64,000 nucleotides of DNA from Gymnopus androsaceus JB14. Its lineage: Eukaryota; Basidiomycota; Agaricomycetes; Agaricales; Omphalotaceae. Both the position numbers and the translations under genes were made by a program. Where the stretch lies: NCBI GenBank assembly GCA_009733575.1, contig ML769433.1, positions 193,589-257,588 of the forward strand, read 5' to 3'. Under the pieces are notes generated by a model. That model worked only from the letters and a program-made list of their open reading frames with translations. It did not search any database and was not told where the DNA came from. Below are positions 45,574 through 56,465 of the stretch, piece by piece; within the stretch, counting starts at the first letter, position 1, and each line of letters begins with the position of its first letter.

Positions 45574-48540
45574 ATGGAACCATACACTCCCCGAACGCAG
45601 ACTGGAGCACGGAAAAAGAATATCACTCTGTCGCAGAAAGAGTATTCAAAAGTTTGTTTATTTCTGCGTGTTCGAGGTTATTCATGCCGATTTTTCTTTC
45701 TTGTAGATTACAGGAACTATCGCTTCAGTGCGCCGTCCATCGTTTGCAGCAAGATGGTATAGATGAAGAAGTGAATGGTTCTGGACGCGTGAATAACCGT
45801 CGAAGTAGTGAGATGGTTTTTTGTATTTTCGTTTAGCATCTAACTGACTGAAAGATATTCAGATAGAGATTGGGATGAACCATCTTTTATCGCCGAAACT
45901 TCATTCGTCAAAGCACCGTTAAACTCTCGGGTCAGTATGGGAACTGCGATGCCTAATAGCAAGGGTAAAGCAAAGCAAGAAAGCTTGGATCATGTCCCAG
46001 TCGATGTTCAAGAAGCAATCATATTGGAGGATCTATTGTATGTTCTAATGGTATGTATGGCTCTTTCTTTCTCTGGGCTTCTACTAAACCATTCCAGGGC
46101 ATCGAAGGAGACTATATCCGATTTCATCCCGACTATTCACCAGACGAAGACGACCCTATCCAAGGTGTGCGGTTTATCGTGGAACCCTCGCTAGGTGTGT
46201 TTGTGATCATTCACCAGAGAGACGTCTAGGGTTTATCCATGCATAGATTCTTCCGTACGGGATCTCGTTGAACGGATATTACCTCTGGGAACGTATTACA
46301 CTGCAATATCAGCTTTTATCGAGCACCGCAGCCATTTGGATTATGGCCTAGTCAATCATGCGCTCTGTGCAGCGATACGGGATATGTTAAAGGTGCGATA
46401 TTGATTCATTGGTAAACTTTCAGCGACTCAAACTTTTCTAGGACTATCAAACCCTTCTTTCGCAATTGGAGCACTCGTTCAATTCATCCCCTCAATTTTC
46501 GCTACAAAAGCTTTGGTTCTATGTGCATCCCACCGTTCACACCCTTTCCCTGATATACAACCTCACCATCGAGCTAGGAACAGCTGACGACCCGTCCGCG
46601 GAACTCTCTTCCGACAGTGCAAGTACTTCCGATGCCGAGGAAGAGGCTCGGAACGAAGCTCTTGGCATTGGGAGCGCGAAATTAAAATCAGTCTTGTCTG
46701 AGAATGGGCTGTCGAGTAGTGGGATACCGGTCAAGGGTGGGGAGGTATTGGCTATCATATATGAACGGATGCAGAGCATGTCGGGCGATCCTACAGCGAG
46801 TATGTTGTATGGAACGCTTTTGAGAGAAGCTGGGACGCCGTATGTAGATATGCTCAAGGAATGGGTGATGACTGGGAGATTGGTAGATCCGTACGAGGAG
46901 TTGATGGTCAAGGAGAGTAAATTCATCAACCGGGGTATATTGGAGATGGATTACACGGACGAGTATTGGGAACGGAGGTACACAGTACGTTTTTCATGCT
47001 TCTGTATCTCGAATCTTTCTAACAACCATATAGCTCCGTGACGGTTCGACGATGTCTGGAGCGAAAGAGCTCAAGGCTGGAATACCATTACCGCGGTCTC
47101 ACGGCGGACGACTACCTGGAGGTGCTTGTATACCGCCGCTCTTGGATGGGTGGAAACACAAGATTTTACTCGCAGGCAAATACCTGAACGTGATACGTGA
47201 ATGTGGAATTGAAATCCGCCGATCTCAGAACCAATCTGACGACGACAAGTTTTCGATGGATGATGAGAGGTACGGGATATGAATATACAGCTGAAGCTTA
47301 CACTTATACCTTTCCCTAAAGATTCTATACGTTCCTCGAAGATGCTTACACACATGCCAATCAAACGCTCCTACAACTGTTGCTCCGGGACCAAGAACTC
47401 ATTCCTCGTCTACGATCACTCAAACGTTACTTTTTCCTCTCGCAATCCTTCTTCCTCACCCACCTCCTCGATTTGTCCCAAAACGAGCTGCGGAAATCGA
47501 CGAGATCAGCTTCACTTGTTAAACTCCAGAGTCTGCTGGAGCTTACGCTCAACACCGATGTTCAGGGAGAGGATACCATGTTCCGCGAAGATGTCAAGGT
47601 GATCATGGCAGGGAGTGGGCTGTACGATTGGTTGATGAAGATTATCAGTACTGGGGGGATAGGAAGCGAGAGGGCGGGTGAAACGGAGGCGGTGAATGAA
47701 GAGGGGAAGAAGGATAATAGCAAGGATGAGAAGAAGCCCTTGCTAGCGTCGGACACGCTTGCACTCGACTATCACGTCAAGTTTCCCCTCTCGCTGGTAA
47801 TCTCCCGGAAAACCATCCTCCGTTATCAACTCATCTTTCGCTTTCTCCTCCATCTCAAACACGTCGAGCAGTCTCTCGGCACGATGTGGATCGAGCAAAA
47901 GACGACACCATGGCGGCAACGCGTACGCAATAACGCTGAATCCGAATTTGAAAAGTGGCGTTTGAGAGTATTCCTCTTGCGCGCGCGGATGTTGGCGTTC
48001 ATTCAGCAGATTCTGTCGTTTGTTACGTTTGAGGTGCTGGAGCCGAATTGGAGGGCATTGGAGGTGAAACTGGATAAGGTGACGACGGTGGATCAGCTGT
48101 TGAGGGATCATTTGGATTTTTTGGATACGTGTCTGAAGGAGTGTATGTTGACTAGTGCGAAGCTTTTGAAGGCAAGTTGGTTGATCTTTCCTTTACCCAT
48201 GTTTAATTCGAGTCATTTTTTTTCAGGCATACAACAAACTCATCGTAACCTGTGCGACGTTCGCCCTGTACGCCGCCCCGTATACTAGATCTGCGAACCA
48301 GGTCATGGCTGAGACGGAGACGCCCGAAGGCCAAAGGAGACGATGGGAGTATCAGACCAAATTTGAGACGAACTTTGATCATTGGTATGTATCTTTTGGA
48401 TAAATCTGGCTTTCGTTGATGATGGTTCGGGTAGGTTCAAGGTCTTCCACGATTGCGTCCAGTTCTACGCCTCGAGCGAAAATGGATCCCTTCTTCCCCT
48501 TGTTGTCCGGCTTTCGAGTATTTCGAAGAAGAACAGTTGA
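45574..48540 (+). CDS. SPC97: Gamma-tubulin complex component 2 (GCP2/Spc97)
   Basis: Core subunit of the gamma-tubulin small complex that nucleates microtubules at the spindle pole body. After an N-terminal tail (MEPYTPRTQTGARKKNITLS) the GRIP1 region reads LEDLLYVLMGIEGDYIRF, RDLVERILPLGTYYTAIS, YGTLLREAGTPYVDMLKEW, LEMDYTDEYWERRYTLRDGS and ILLAGKYLNVIRECGI. The GRIP2 region, which binds gamma-tubulin, includes FYTFLEDAYTHANQTLLQLL, YHVKFPLSLVIS and FVTFEVLEPNWRALEVKL. It ends LPLVVRLSSISKKNS. About eleven exons with no frameshift. The intron at 48172-48226 has a GC donor (GAAG/gcaagt). The first intron uses the second of two close acceptors (ATTACAG/GAACTA). Length is about 860 aa, usual for fungal GCP2. 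Confidence 0.9.
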
Positions 48541-49249
48541 GGGATGGGATCGGAACTACCTACCCTCTTTCTGTCTGTTTGATTTCATCGTGCTCCATGC
48601 TTGCCCGTGGTTTTGGTTGCAATTGCTTTCAAACCCAAGTGATATTTTTTGTATATCTACGAGTGCTGATGTTCATGTATTCTCTAGTTATCTGCTATCG
48701 AGTGCTGCGATCTTATGAAGCTAGTCTGGTTAAAATCGTGCTGAGACACGGTAGAGTACGATATGCTTTTGTCAGGTCTGGATGCTGATATCGGAGATAT
48801 CTTCGGCGGTATTTCTCAGTGGCGGCTATTCACATTGCTAGCAGTTGTCTCTGGACCTGAAGATGTAACGCTTCGCATTTGGCAAGAATCCGAGAGGCAA
48901 CTTAGTAATTCGTACGGTCAGCTTTGACAAGCATCCAGGAGAACCCAATATCAACCCCTGCCGCACAAATGAGCTGGTGCAAATCCAGCCATGTCGGCGA
49001 AATTGGAGAAAATTTCGGCGGTATCTCTCAGCGAGTTCACTCCAGCGCGCCTTGTTATTTACTGAAGAAAAATGACAGTGCTAGCCGCATATGGCAAGTT
49101 CAAGACTTGGTTGTAGAAATTACGAGTCAGAATCGCTGTTGTGGTGGGACCAGACGGGTTCAGCCATCCGACTTATAATCGATATCATGTCTATGATTGA
49201 TTCGTTAGCTTCTCCCTTCCTATACACTCATTGATAGCAGCTATTTGCG
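48541..49249. other. Intergenic stretch
   Basis: No gene seen. TTCGGCGGTAT(T/C)TCTCAG occurs at about 48802 and 49015, a short direct repeat of 17-18 bp whose meaning is unclear. Confidence 0.35.
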
Positions 49250-50351
49250 ATGACTTCCAAACCAATTGAAATCCTCTTCAAACATGTGGATGGGTTGGAT
49301 ATCTATATGGATGTTTACCTGTCGCCTACAGCCTCGGCAGAGAACCCTGCACCCATCCTTCTGTGGTGGCATGGAGGCGGGTTACTTCAGGTGATCATTT
49401 ATCTCTACACCGCTATCGGTCTCAATTTAACCCTTAATATGCACGACAGGGTACTAGAAAAGGTGAGATACTGATCTGCTATTGAGGCATAGCAATTGAT
49501 TTTTGCTCCAGGTGCCCCTCCGCACTTCCTCAGCGCTCCTGTAAAGCATAACCTAACATTCGTCGCGGCCGACTATCGTCTTGCACCGCAATTTCGCCTT
49601 CCAACTATTCTTTCGGACTGCGCTGACGCAATGAAGTTCCTCCACACCAAGGAATTTCAGGCTGCGACAGAGGGTCGTGCAGACGCTTCTAGGGTAATCC
49701 TTTCTGGATCTTCCGCCGGAGGTTGGCTCTCCCTCCTATGTGCAAATGGTATTGGTTTGGTGCAGCGGGACTACCGAAACCGCCTACTGTTCAGGGTAAT
49801 GCCGCGATTTATCCCATCACAGACTTGGAAGATCCTTTCTGGAAGGTGCCGCAAAGACCTGTGCCATACCTGGATAGAATGATTGCGAAAGAAGAAGTGC
49901 AGCCTTTCATCGATCCTGCAGATTCGGGAAGTCGTGTGTCATTCGCCGCTCTGGATAGCCCGCGGAGTATGTTTTACCATTATATGCTACAAGAGTGAGT
50001 AAAGGTCCCCCTCCTGGGATGTGGTTTTATTCATTTGTTGTTGCAAGGGCTATCTTGGCGGACCTTCTGCTGTCCGGAACCAACATTCCTGCCAACTCGT
50101 TCTCTGTTGCTCCGTTCCTGAGAGCTCTTACCTCGACTATTGTCCCCACCTATATTGTGCATGGAGATGCAGATACGAAAGTTCATGTTCGGCAGTCCCG
50201 CGATGTGGTGGAAGCTTTAAAGGAGCTGAATGGGAGAGTTAAAATTGATTATGAGTACGAGGAGATTCCTGGAGTGGACCACCTTTTCGATTTCAATCCA
50301 GAATGTGAGATGGAAAAGATGTACGGATTTATTGAGGGGGTTTTCAGATGA
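49250..50351 (+). CDS. Alpha/beta-hydrolase fold-3 (hormone-sensitive-lipase-like) protein
   Basis: Esterase/lipase-type hydrolase, probably cytosolic (no signal peptide). Starts MTSKPIEILFKHVDGLDIYMD. The oxyanion motif is WWHGGGLLQ and GSSAGGW holds the nucleophilic Ser; the acid and His are expected in HGDADTKVHV and GVDHLFDF. Introns near 49390-49449, 49463-49511 and 49995-50045 fit GT-AG. In the third exon the frame must shift by one base near 49750-49757 to pass from LLCANGIG to GAAGLPKPP. A GT..AG span of only 17 nt would also restore it but is too short for a spliceosomal intron. About 310 aa after correction. The substrate is unknown. Confidence 0.8.
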
Positions 50352-50783
50352 GGATATGGGGCCGGTTGCTGTTTTTGTAGTTTTAATTTCGAAAACCCAT
50401 ATCAAACCACTTCACATACATACACCTTAACTGCAGGAATTACCGCAACACTAATGTGAATTCTGGATTTTGTCACTCCAGATAGTGCGTGACCTTGATC
50501 TTCATTTGTGGGTTTTTCTGGCGTTCAACCAACTCGACTAGATTTTGGTACAGTATCATCATGTGTGCATGAGGTGACTCGAGAAAGAAAAGCAGGTGCT
50601 TTTCCCAACTTGGGACATGCCTGTACGACACAGTTGCCGCCCAAGTAAGAAGGAAAGTATTACAGTTCCAAAGAATTGAAGAACTTCGCTCGCTCACAAA
50701 GTTCCGCCTTTTGTAATGCACTGTTGGGAGATGTCCAGAACGTCTGGTATTTCTCTTATAAATACATCGTTTCTCTAAATAAT
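50352..50783. other. Convergent 3' regions
   Basis: Between the hydrolase and the membrane-protein gene. The frame at 50473-51051 (-) overlaps the neighbouring gene in another frame and is regarded as chance. Confidence 0.4.
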
Positions 50784-52579
50784 TTAAGAGAAATGAGGGA
50801 GGTATTTCGTGAACTGTGGCTCTAGGAAAACTTGAGATGGTAAAAAGAAGACCTGTCGAAGGCTTTCTGCAACAATGTATAAACGGGCAATGGAATAGAT
50901 GACTGAAATTGTAGGAATCAAAAGTAACCAAATGAGAAAAATCAAAAATTTGTTTGCTTTGCGCTTCTTCCAGAATCCTGAGTTTAAGAGCTTCTGCATA
51001 ATGGGTACACAAAAGGCAAATGTAGAAATTGCTACGGCGCTGTAACGCCATATCATCCTCTCAAAGGCAGTAGGGAAAAACGGGTAATTCCATGCAATAG
51101 CATGTACTCCACCGTATGCAGCTCCGATGAAACAAAAGAAGATTGCCCGAGTCAGGATGTATGGATCTTGCCACAACATTGCTAGATCCTTCCAACGAAG
51201 GCCCATTATTTCATCCATTGCCAGTTTACCTTGCAGCACCACAAGAGCATGATTATAGTCCCCAGCAAAATCCCGAGTTACAGGAAGTGCAGAACCTTCG
51301 GTGGTCCATTCGAACGTCGAATGCTGCTGGATCCACTGGCGTGCAAGTTTTAGTTGTGCCCGGTAGTATCCTTTGTCACTGGCAGTGGAACTTGGCTCGT
51401 ACTCAGTGATTCCGAGTTTTTCGAAAAGAAGTACTATATCACGTTGCCAGGGGTTCAATGAATCGAGTTCATCTTGCGGAACTGAGTCATGGTCATTTGG
51501 GACATGTATACCGAACACATGAATGTCATTTCCGTCGCGCTTGACTTTATGAACTTTTGGAATCAATCCATCCCCTTCTGCCAGTGTTCCACTATTGTTC
51601 GAGTCGTCATTGCTCGAGTCACCACTGGACACGATGCCACTAAGGATACACATCATAGCGCATGCCTCTCTTGTTCCTGAGTCCAAGTCACAGGACATTA
51701 GAGTAGGCTCAGCAACGTCCAACGGCTTGCTCCACCAGAGGCAATACGAAGAGATTGCACAAATGGCGTGGGCGAGCGTGTTCAGTTCCAGGAGGCTAAA
51801 TGACAAATGCTGCGCCGTTCGTGCAATGAACTGCATGCAGAACCACAGCGCCTGCAAGCAAGTAAGCAGTTTAGCAAGGCTTCCTGCTTTACTTTTGTCG
51901 GCTATTTCTGCTTGTGAAATATCAGGTATGATTTCAGGTGCGTATTTGAAGAGAAATGTTACTCCATGAGCGGTAACGGGAATGCGTGTTTGATTTTCAG
52001 GGAAAAAATCGGGTGGGTGTAGTTGACCTGTGCTAAAGACAAAGCCTCCCATACAGGCATAGAAACTGTGAGTAGAAGTCCAAGGGAATTTTCGGCTATA
52101 GGTAGTAGTAATGCTCTCTGGAGTAGTGACAAGAAGCTACAGTACATCCCTCAGAAAATAGCCAGAATTAAGATGAATGATAGCTTTACCTTTTCATGAT
52201 CATCCCTATCCGGGTGAATATTAAGGAATGCATAGATTTTTTTCCACACATGAATCCAAAGTCTCCGCGGGCAATCAAGAAGCCAGATCAGTATTGAACG
52301 TTGCTTTGGAGCTTTTAAGCATTCATCTGCTTCGTCCTGTATTCTACGCGCAGAAAACCACTGCAGACATGCGATAAAGAGAAGCAGTTCCGGGGCAAGC
52401 ATACCCAACATGACCCACTTCACTTTTCGCCAATATTGTAAGACAGAGGAAGTGGGTACATCCAGATGTACGGCAGTCCATACGCAGAGGCCAAGAGTAA
52501 CAATGCAGCTGGACACCAAGTTGTATGTTCCTCGGAACTCGGGATCGGGATATATTTTGAAAGGTGGTTCGACATCCAT
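50784..52579 (-). CDS. Multipass membrane protein of an uncharacterised fungal family
   Basis: Exon 1 is 52579-52190, intron 52189-52137, exon 2 is 52136-50784; 580 aa. The family is widespread in agaricomycetes without known function. The recognisable blocks are TLGLCVWTAVHLDVP, MLAPELLLFIACLQWFSARR, HSFYACMGGFVF, VTFLFKYAPEIIPDISQAEI, ADKSKAGSLAKLLTCLQALW, SFSLLELNTLAHAICA and WWSKPLDVAEPTL. A hydrophilic middle part follows, then two or three further helices and the typical end RLYIVAESLRQVFFLP..FTKYLPHFS. I see at least seven hydrophobic segments. An upstream frame at 52755-52640 could be a further 5' exon, but its phase does not match a simple splice. Confidence 0.7.
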
Positions 52580-54348
52580 ATGCTGAGTCGAGAAAATTTC
52601 ACTTGACCGATCAGCGCTGAGCGACTCAGAAAAAAAAACTCACAATTGTAGTAAGTAGTAGGTTCTTTATGAGTATCAAGGGCGTTACAGTAGTATATAT
52701 GCGTACCACCAATGACACGCCTCCAACACACCTCTTCAAAGAGTATGTCATCCACGCTGCTAAAACATGTTGATTAAACAAGGCCCAGTGAATCTGTTAA
52801 GCCACCGTCTTGCTTGCTGGATCAACGCCGTCCTTTAATGTTTGTCTATGCGTCTACTGATCTCGCAAACAAGAACCTCTTGGATATGATCCTATAAATC
52901 AACAACTACATTGTCGTTGTTAATCTCGAGGTCAGACAAAAGCAAAAGCGGATTACTTAATTCCGTCATACATAATCATATTGACTAAGGCAAGCCAGTA
53001 TTATTCTTCTAGTTCTACGCCCGTTCTGCACTAAAAAAAGTTGCTTCAGCTGCAACAGCATAATCTCTGGAGGTCTACACGCGTCACTCACCGCAACATT
53101 CATCTACATTACCAATTGCATCTTGAATGACTGTTTGGGTTTGCATGAATTATTCTGTAGCTTGGCTTGGTAGTTACAAGTTGTCATTGATTTATAACAT
53201 TTGAGTTCATTCCTCTTCAGGACGCACACTCTGGATTTTACTATTCACAATCACCTTCAAGTAAGCACTATGGTCTCCCTGAAAAACTGGAACGACAAAC
53301 ACTGGTTCATTGTTAAGTATTTGAAGAGTTGTAATCTTCGTAGCAGGTAGAGCCGAAATTCGCTGAAAATAGTCTTTAAATGCGTTCGGTGGCTGGAAAT
53401 GCCTGGCGTGAGGGGGAGGCAATAAAGCAAGTCAGACAAAACATTATTGACTACCAGAAAGTCTTAGTAGTTCGTCTCGCTTGGCTAACAGAATTTTTAA
53501 AAAGACTACCAGAAAGTACAGAGGAAGTAAATGATACTGCAGTGGACGAAACTTTAGCGATAGCATATAAATACAAAAGACATCACAAACCGAGTAGATT
53601 TGATACATTCCACCACCAGAGTTAAGTATACCCATAGTTTCTTCCCCATCGCCATCTATGGACATTTGTCAGTCATTGAAACACCTGAGCAACATCGAAA
53701 ACTTACTACCTATATCATCACCTTTCCTCCACCTCTTTACTCTCAACCAGTGTCCTCTATAGTAGATCATATGCGTCGTATCTAACGGAGGCCGAAACAA
53801 CATTTGGGTCTTGACCTTGCCCAGAACATCGTCTCTGTCATAATTTATAATTATACACCAGCCCTCCTCCTTCCTGCGTCGACCCGGACCCCACGAGAAC
53901 GTCCCATTCGTGTCTTGAGGCATAAGTTAGACATATGGGCAGTCATCTTAGGAGAGGTGGACTGTGAGGAAGAATACCGTAGTTGTTTGATAGATAGACA
54001 GACTGCTGAATGTACTGCATTGAGCTTTTTAATGCAAAACTTGTTGCTGTAAAGTGCACTGTAGTAGGGACTTGATAGCTGAGACCATGGTGCTGCGGAG
54101 AACAGGTTCATTGAGTACTATGCACGTCTGAACTCAAGATTTATCACCGGAGTTCGGACTTGGACGTAGAAGGTTGCTTGAGAGTGGCCGCGGGGAATCT
54201 AGATATGAAATTATGCGAGGATTTTGGATGGATGAACCAAGACGCTGCCGACATCGTAGGTGACGAATGAGGTTTACAGAAGATGTGGGCGCTTAGCAAC
54301 GTCAACGTGATAGTCTGTGTCATTGCTTGAACCTTGCTTGAACCCCTA
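52580..54348. other. Region without a secure gene
   Basis: The minus-strand open pieces 53923-53669 (contains YYRGHWLRVKRWRKGDD, faintly like the N-terminal domain of BCS1-type AAA proteins), 53665-53444 and 53422-53207 (ends SKIQSVRPEEE) could be parts of one decayed or divergent gene, but no AAA motif is present and splices are not convincing. Confidence 0.25.
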
Positions 54349-55829
54349 ATGAGCGTGTCCCCTTCAAAGTATACGACCAAGCTTTTTCTCTTTGACGATA
54401 CTCAAATTGATCTTTCTCCTCTAGATTTTGCGCAGGATCCGACCCGGCTTGGAAAGCATTCTTAACAAAAGCCAAGATTTCTGAATTGCAAACCCCGACT
54501 GTTGATCCTCTTGTCGATACTGTCAACCTACCACGGTCACTTCCACAGCTCATCGCTTCCGCTTACCAGAAAAATCGGGACATCGAGAGCTTCCAATACA
54601 TTATTTTCATCCCTCCCACATACGGCACCCCAACCCCCAATCGTAGTATCGTCTTTACAGACGATGACCCACAGAGGATCGAGTATTATGCGCCGACATT
54701 GTTTCGGCTGTTCAACCGCCTCAGAGAAGCTTTGAATCGTCCAAATGTTTCCAAAATGGCTATTCGTCGTGCCGTAGACGACCTCCTCGAATTGGTCTTC
54801 GAGACAGACACGAATACTCTACCCGGCACTCGATACTTGTACGTATCCTTCCAAGTAGCTATGTTTGAATTCAAGTGTAGCACCTTATCCCTATGTACAG
54901 AGTCGAGTCTCAGGTCAAGATTGTACGATTCGACAAGCGGACACTCAATCACTATCCCACCGGAGTGGCGATGGCTGATGGTGCAGTGGCCATCGTGATA
55001 CCAAAACCTCTGCTTCAGAGTCTCGATGTCCGAAAAGCAAATGAAAATCACTACCGCTCAGGCAATTATCTTCGCCAACAATATGCTGCTACCTATGTCG
55101 AATACAAAGGTGGCCTGAAAAATAATGGCCGGCAGGCCATTCTAGACAGCGCGTCAATCCAAGCGGTTAACCGAGTGCTTGGTGTGGATGTAACAAACTA
55201 TTCCCTGAGCATTCGCCACAACCAGGTCGACGTGATCACTTCCCGCTGGGAGGAAAAACTGGTAGATGTGAGTTTCAGTGCGTTGCATGTGTTAGAATAT
55301 GAAAGTTACTTACATTTCGATCCAGGATTTTGAGTATCAATACAGAAAATTCAACAACGTTTTCGACCTGTCTGACGGATTGGATTTTTTGAGATTTTAC
55401 TCATTTCTATGTCAACTGCGGGGAAATCATCGTTCTGTCCAGGAGAAATTATTCCTCGCTCGCGATAGCAAACGAGTACGCGCTGATGTGAATCCCTTTT
55501 TTGAACACCAGTCACAAAATGACCAAGATGACTTGACTTCTGACAATGGGAACAGCGAAACTGATCATATGGTGGAAGACGATCTGGAGTTGGGTGAAGA
55601 GGCCTCTACCAAGGTGGCAGTTGATAAATTCTGCGAGGCTGAGGATAGCGAAGAAGATGTAGACAAGGGTAGTGAAGAAGATGACGAAAGTGAAGAAGAG
55701 AACCTGGATAGCAAAAGAGACACCAGGAAATCAACGGAGGACAAGGTGAACACTTGGCGCCAGTCTCAAAGCATTACAACGTACTCTCAGTCATACACCT
55801 GGAAAACAAATGCCGATTTGCACTCATGA
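54349..55829 (+). CDS. Hypothetical protein with acidic C-terminal tail
   Basis: Exons 54349-54368, 54425-54838, 54901-55267, 55326-55829, all GT-AG, join to 434 aa without a stop, which supports a real gene although I recognise no domain. The tiny first exon (MSVSPSK) is joined to FCAGSDPAWKAFLTKAKISE. The middle contains RLREALNRPNVSKMAIRRAV and DKRTLNHYPTGVAMADGAVA. The last quarter is strongly acidic with Ser (e.g. EEDVDKGSEEDDESEEENLD). Acidic tails of this type occur in chromatin- and nucleolus-associated proteins, but that is only an analogy. It is a possible member of a lineage-specific family. Confidence 0.6.
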
Positions 55830-56465
55830 ACAGACCGTGACCTTTAGTTGGCCACTGCTTATGATGTGTTCGAGCCATATACTTGTATTGACATTTTGTT
55901 TGAGAGGCTCATTCGGAGTGAGAAAGACGAGCTTCCAGATCCGCGATGAATTTGACAGAATAAGTATTGGATTCCTTGTACCCGCTTGAGGTCAGTCGAC
56001 CAGGTTAATACTAATAGAGCAGAGTCGACTGTGCGGTACGCACTCTATCTCTGACCACGCCCTGATCTGAAGAGTACTGGATAATATAATATAGATAGCA
56101 CTCACAGCTTACTGTACTTCAGCATAATATAATTAAAAACAACAAAGTCTCTTCAGCGAGTGACACTGGTTCCTCCGAATCCACATAATAAGCTGTCGAG
56201 CGAGTTCATTCTGAAACTCCTTAGCATACTCATATTCAAAACCCAGATAAGTAGTGACGGCGTGATAACAAGAAAACAAAAAAGAAGCCTAAGCGCCGCA
56301 CCCTTGTTCGATTCATATCGAGTACTTAACTCACCCAATACTACATTCACGATGCATGTCCATGTAATAAGGTATTTATTTAAACAAGTATGTAGTTAAG
56401 TAATCTAACAAAGGGAAGAGAAAGCGAATCCATACGTGCAAATTTTAATCCTCCGCGCCCGCTCC
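55830..56465. other. Convergent 3' regions
   Basis: AT-rich, with no gene seen. The ORFs at 56153-56399 overlap each other on opposite strands without features. Confidence 0.4.

Noticed and set aside
52640..52755. Additional 5' exon of the multipass membrane protein
   Set aside because: GT donor and AG acceptor exist, but the phase does not fit the main frame; kept only as a remark.
53669..53923. BCS1-type AAA ATPase gene
   Set aside because: Only one short resembling stretch (YYRGHWLRVKR); no P-loop or other AAA motif follows in any frame.
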